A model generated the notes under the pieces. That model had not been told where the DNA came from. It did not search any database and saw only the letters and a program-made list of their open reading frames with translations. 64,000 nucleotides of DNA from Capitella teleta (Eukaryota; Annelida; Polychaeta; Capitellidae), in contig KB293808.1 of assembly GCA_000328365.1 (NCBI GenBank), positions 587,488 to 651,487 of the forward strand, written 5' to 3'. Shown in pieces: positions 59,855-64,000 of the stretch (its first letter is position 1; every line of letters starts with the position of its first letter). Made by a program: the position numbers and the translations under genes.

Positions 59855-60710
59855 TTATTCATTCTAAAGGCATATATTTCATTTAAAGAGTTTCCTGAAC
59901 ATTCCTCATGCCTGGTTAGGCTCTGTCAGTATATATCTACAACACATAGTCTGTCATATATTTGTATTGTATTCCTGGATCCTGATAAACGTATATTGGG
60001 ATTTGATGATTCGCATGACTTAGTGGTACTTGTACAAGCTGGAACAGGCAATTTGGGGGGTTATCCTGGTATTGCAACAACTAGTATTATATTAGGTACT
60101 GGAAAATACTCTACACACTGCTAAATGAATCCTTTAATTAATGCACAATTGATTTTCCAGATATAACTATGCCATTCACCAGTTTTTGTACTTTGAAATG
60201 CTGTTCTGGTGCATGGTTTACACATGTTAGATTTTACTTTGAGACCTCATGAAGAAGAGAGGTCATACACTGATATAGATGCAAACTCCCTTGATGTACT
60301 GGTTTTGAAGATGTTCCCTTGGAAGTCTTAGTGAAGAGAGGTGGCAAGCACCTCATTCCTCTCATCTGTTCAATGGAAGATGCAATGATGTTTTCATGCC
60401 ACTGTTACACATGAATTACACTGGCTATTGTTCTCCCTGGTGATGCACTGCGCAAAATGAAGGAATTTTGGAAATGGAAAAAAGAAAAAGAAACCCAGAA
60501 GATGTAAAACAGATATGCACGGATGCTTACAGAAGATCCTAAAGATGTTACCAGTATTCAAAATCAATATTCCAGACATTAAGTTAACTGGTTGAATGTT
60601 CAGGATGTATGAATCAATAAGTCAGAACTTAGACTTATTCCCTCGAAATCAGAATATTGATTATGTAACATCTTCAATTCATCTATTCTCTAAAGTAAAT
60701 GACTGTATAA
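59855..60710. other. Unassigned region with coding-like fragments
   Basis: A plus-strand frame at about 59940-60123 reads PDKRILGFDDSHDLVVLVQA and GTGNLGGYPGIATTSIILGT before a stop, and other short frames follow to 60660. I could not link these to a family or build exons with confidence. It may be a decayed element or pseudogene. Confidence 0.3.
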
Positions 60711-62105
60711 GTAATAATAATAATAATAATAAATTTATTCAAAACACGTAAAGTTTGGCAAACAGTGGCAGTTGATGGTGACAGAAACAAAGTTGTTTAT
60801 GCGTCACCTGCAAATGAATGAAAACATGAAAAAAAAGAAGAAACAGAAACCGAAAACCGGGAAAAAAAACCAAAAAAAAAAACAAAACAAAAACAAAACA
60901 CACACACATACCCGCAAAGAAAAAAAAAAAAAAAAAAAAAAAAACCAAAAAACACAAGAAACACACATACACACATACAGAATACAACAAGAACAATTGG
61001 TATAATATAAATAGGTTTTAAACATACTTTGCGATAGGTAAATATTTTAGGGTTTTTTTGGAAAGAGAATATCGAGGAGTTGCTCAAAATAGGAGCGATT
61101 ATATTATTAATATTATGCGGTATTTGGTATTGTAAGCATCTTTGTATGAGGGTTGTTCGGCAGAGGGGTTGAATAATGTTAGAATGACACCTGGTGTTAT
61201 GACTATGGTTTGGATAAGTAAGAGTAAATAATTGAGAAACAGAAGGGGGGAGCATATGATGGTCTAGTTTGTAGGTAAATATGGAGAGTCGGTAAATATA
61301 AAGGTCTTCAAGTGTTAAAATATGGCAGTCGTGAAAGAGAGGTAGGGTATGAGTCAGTCGCGGTCGGTTTGATAATATTCTTATAATTTTCTTTTGGAGA
61401 GTCGAGAGTCGGTTCAAATGTCGGTTGGCAGTCTTTCCCCAAATAATAATGCAGTACGTAAGGTACGGAAGAACGAGGCTATTATATAACATGTGTTTGT
61501 GGATTGAATATTTTAGAAGCCTTATATATGATGCCTATTGATTTTGAAACTTTATTGCAAGTATGAGTCAGGTGTTCTGCAAAGGTTAATCTATTGTCTA
61601 TTTTGAGGCCAAGGAAATTAGTAGTTTTGACAGTGTCAATGAGGGTACCATCAATTGAAAGAGAGAGGATTGTGTCCTGCAATGAGCTATTCATGGAGAA
61701 GAGCATAGAATGAGTTTTGTTTATATTGAGCGACAAGCGATTACATTTGAGATATTCATTCAGTGATAGTAGTTCTGCATTAAAAGAGTCGGTCATATCT
61801 TTCACGTTATTGCCATGTAGAAAAATATTAGTGTCATCGGCATACATGATGGGTTTTGAGTTACGTAGTGCATTAGGAAGATCATTAATATAAATTATGA
61901 AAAGCAATGGACCCAGAATACTCCCTTGGGGTACTCCGCATTCAACAGTGAGAGCCTGAGACATTGTATTATTTAATTTTACTGTTTGTTTTCTATTATT
62001 TAAGTAATCTTTCAGTAGATGTAGGGTATTTCCACGAATCCCATAATGGTCCAGTTTCTGAATTAATATATTATAGTCTACAGTATCAAATGCTTTTTTT
62101 TAGTC
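60711..62105 (-). mobile_element. 5'-truncated LINE (CR1/L2/Jockey-like) with (ATT)n tail
   Basis: Minus-strand RT from KAFDTVDYNILIQKLDHYGI through VECGVPQGSILGPLLFIIYI, IMYADDTNIFLHG (YADD active site), NEYLKCNRLSLNINKT and TTNFLGLKIDNRLTF. After one frame change near 61485 it continues MLYNSLVLPYLTYCIIIWGK and HNTRCHSN. The 3' end is GAATAAATTTATTATTATTA. A pure A run (T on the coding strand) at 60919-60944 lies in the 3' part. Only about one frameshift is evident, so it is younger than the other LINE scraps here. The 5' half is missing. Confidence 0.85.
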
Positions 62106-62718
62106 TAAAAATAACCCTATTACTTTAAGTATGCTTTGTATGTATGTTCATGTACATTTACATTGGATAATCAAATAAAATGAACACAGAAAGCATGGCA
62201 TATATTTATTTGGACAAGTCACATTGTCTGCTGCTTCTTGGATTAGTTGTGAAAAATCTACATGTGTGCATTCATCCATTGAACGTCAACTGCTCTTGCT
62301 GCAGGAAGCACTGGTAAGCATCTTCTCTTCAACCTTGGTAGATGGAGAGACCTCTTCCTGCATTAGCATGAAGAATACCTCACACTAAATTAATTGTTAT
62401 ACTTTGTTAACATGTATTATATAATTCATCAATCACAATACATGTACACTATAACATACATATATGTTCCTTATTCACATGTATTATGCACTATCCCTCC
62501 CCTCCAATCTTATACTTTCATGTCCATTATTTCATACAAATGCATGAAACCTAGGTATAAATGATTTACATAGTTGCTACCAGGCAGGAAGTAGAGCAAA
62601 GTTACATAATCGGCTAAATATAGCTCAGGGCTTCCCAGGGAATGTTTTTCTAATTTACATGACATCAATATTCATGAGAAAAAGATGAACATGTATAGTT
62701 TTAAGCTGCAATATGGAG
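62106..62718. other. No gene seen
   Basis: AT-rich DNA between the LINE 5' truncation and the right inverted arm. Confidence 0.4.
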
Positions 62719-62809
62719 CGTACTACGATCTAGGTACACTCGTACCTACTTCTAGGTACGTACGTTGATTTAGGTACGTACGTCGAACAACGGTCCGCCT
62801 CGACCTGGT
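62719..62809 (-). repeat. Right 91-bp inverted arm
   Basis: Reverse complement of 58626-58716 with 4 mismatches. Just outside, GTTAC/GGTAACC-type hexamers are repeated several times (62803-62850), where the left arm has only one. Confidence 0.85.
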
Positions 62810-62850
62810 AACCTTAAACCTTGTAACTGTAACCTGTTACCTGGTAACCC

Positions 62851-64000
62851 GCAATCTCACCCTCCCTCCCGCTCACCCGCCGAAGCAGAGCATCTCACCA
62901 GCTCACCCTCATTCTTAAATCGCTGGTGTATTTTTGTTTTCTTCCACTATTGACTAAAGTTACACCGATATACAAGTATGCAATGGCGAGCGCGTCTAGC
63001 TGTGCGTCGCTTCTCGCCGTTGCACATTGAATCATGACATTGCGTCATAATGATAAATAAATTATGTAAACAAATTACGTAATTTGTCTGAGTGCGTGAC
63101 CTTCGGGAATTGTGTATAGCGCGCATAATAGCCAATCAGCGATCACGGCACTATACATCTTTTGTAACAAGCATTATCATCATCATGTGATAGGTCTACA
63201 TGAACTAGAACAATAACTATGGACTTGTACAAATGATAACTTAATATAATACTGAATGTAAAATATGTGGATTGAATCGGCTAAGAGCCGCTGTTGACGT
63301 AATCGGCTGATAGCGGCTGGCCGACGGCAGCAATCGGCTGCAGCTGGCTGAACGTCCAATCGGCGGCGGCTAATACATATCGGCAGCGGCTCCGTGGTCT
63401 ACCGTATTGAGTTTCAATGAAATCCGGCCCCTAGAAAGCTCACAATCTAGTTTTCTATGAAGACTGTAGCAGAAAATGCCCTGATCGGTAGTGTTATATC
63501 ACTTACCTTCAGCACAAAGCCATTTAATAGCTAAAGTCACCTTGAAACTAATTTAATTACCATAATGTTAGTAAAAGCTTATCTTGTCCGCTGGAGTGCA
63601 ACAAATTTTAGTGTGTCATTGCAGTTATTCATTTGTGGCTTATATAGAGACACATTGCCTGAGTCAAGGAACTTGATCAGGGGTAATTGCACCTACATTT
63701 ACTGTTCACTCAACTGATTGTTGAACGTTTTGATATGTAACGAATTCCACAAGAATGTGAGAAGATGTCACCAAGGCTGACATGCCTGGTTACAATGATA
63801 ATAATGGTTAACTGGCTCCATTGACGCACCCGCCCTATCTAGAGGGCTTTGACTCTTGAAGACGCAACACTATGTGACTACATATGATTAGTTTGATAGT
63901 TTCAAAAGGAGCTAAAATCAAAATATATTGAGTATAATGATAATGCTCTTGTTTTTCTGGCGACCATCATAGTAAACTGAGTTTCCCTGCCGGGAAGCTG
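62851..64000. other. Window end, no gene seen
   Basis: Contains a cluster of (A)ATCGGC(T/G)G and GCGGCTGGC words at 63268-63400, similar to 34080-34180 and probably part of a dispersed repeat. No exon chain on either strand. Confidence 0.4.

Noticed and set aside
60739-61025. Phe/Val-rich and Lys-rich frames
   Set aside because: Produced by the poly-A/T tract in the 3' part of the LINE.

Overview
The window is nuclear DNA from an animal. Protein genes are split by very short GT-AG introns, many of them 49-59 nt, and are set in AT-rich DNA full of DNA transposons, non-LTR retrotransposon tails and MITEs. A SOCS-box ankyrin protein, an IAP-type RING protein, a SNAP47-like protein and a cilium gene (CFAP69) point to Metazoa. 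Very short introns and small intergenic distances would suit a sponge or another early-branching invertebrate. That is an inference; no species marker is visible.

Layout. 1-2 kb: 3' end of a coiled-coil gene (+). 4.4-7.1 kb: mitochondrial ATP synthase beta (+), with its promoter. 8.2-11.0 kb: NDUFA10 of complex I (-), with a MITE in one intron. 11-13.6 kb: LINE and SINE debris. 13.7-14.9 kb: SNAP47-like (+). 15-19.6 kb: non-coding, with a 710-bp TTAA MITE placed next to a LINE end. 19.6-21.8 kb: single-exon ankyrin/SOCS-box protein (-). 22-28 kb: transposon-rich (pogo, LINE tails, hAT, decayed LINE). 28.2-30.0 kb: small UBA-RING protein of the IAP family (+). 30.9-33.0 kb: fossil Ty3/gypsy pieces. 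36.0-38.9 kb: a hAT element with a pogo element nested in its intron. 40.4-42.2 kb: HOP2/PSMC3IP (+), convergent with CFAP69 (-, 42.7-49.2 kb). 51.1-51.8 kb: an unrecognised cysteine-containing protein (+). 52.6-55.2 kb: a leucine-rich-repeat protein with a Rad7-like N-terminal region (-). 55.8-58.1 kb: UBXN1-like p97 adaptor (-), divergent from the first exon of an unknown + gene at 58.5 kb. 58.6-62.8 kb: 91-bp inverted arms around a second copy of the TTAA MITE and a fairly young LINE. The last 1.2 kb shows no gene.

Two genes serve oxidative phosphorylation (ATP5F1B, NDUFA10), one meiotic recombination (HOP2) and one the flagellum (CFAP69). Three are linked to ubiquitin (ASB-like, IAP-like RING, UBXN1-like), and the LRR gene may be a fourth. 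Nothing indicates an operon. The most interesting points are the UBXN1-like/LRR pair, whose exon phases would allow a read-through fusion; the IAP-type protein without a BIR domain; and the SNAP47-like protein with both SNARE motifs shortened.
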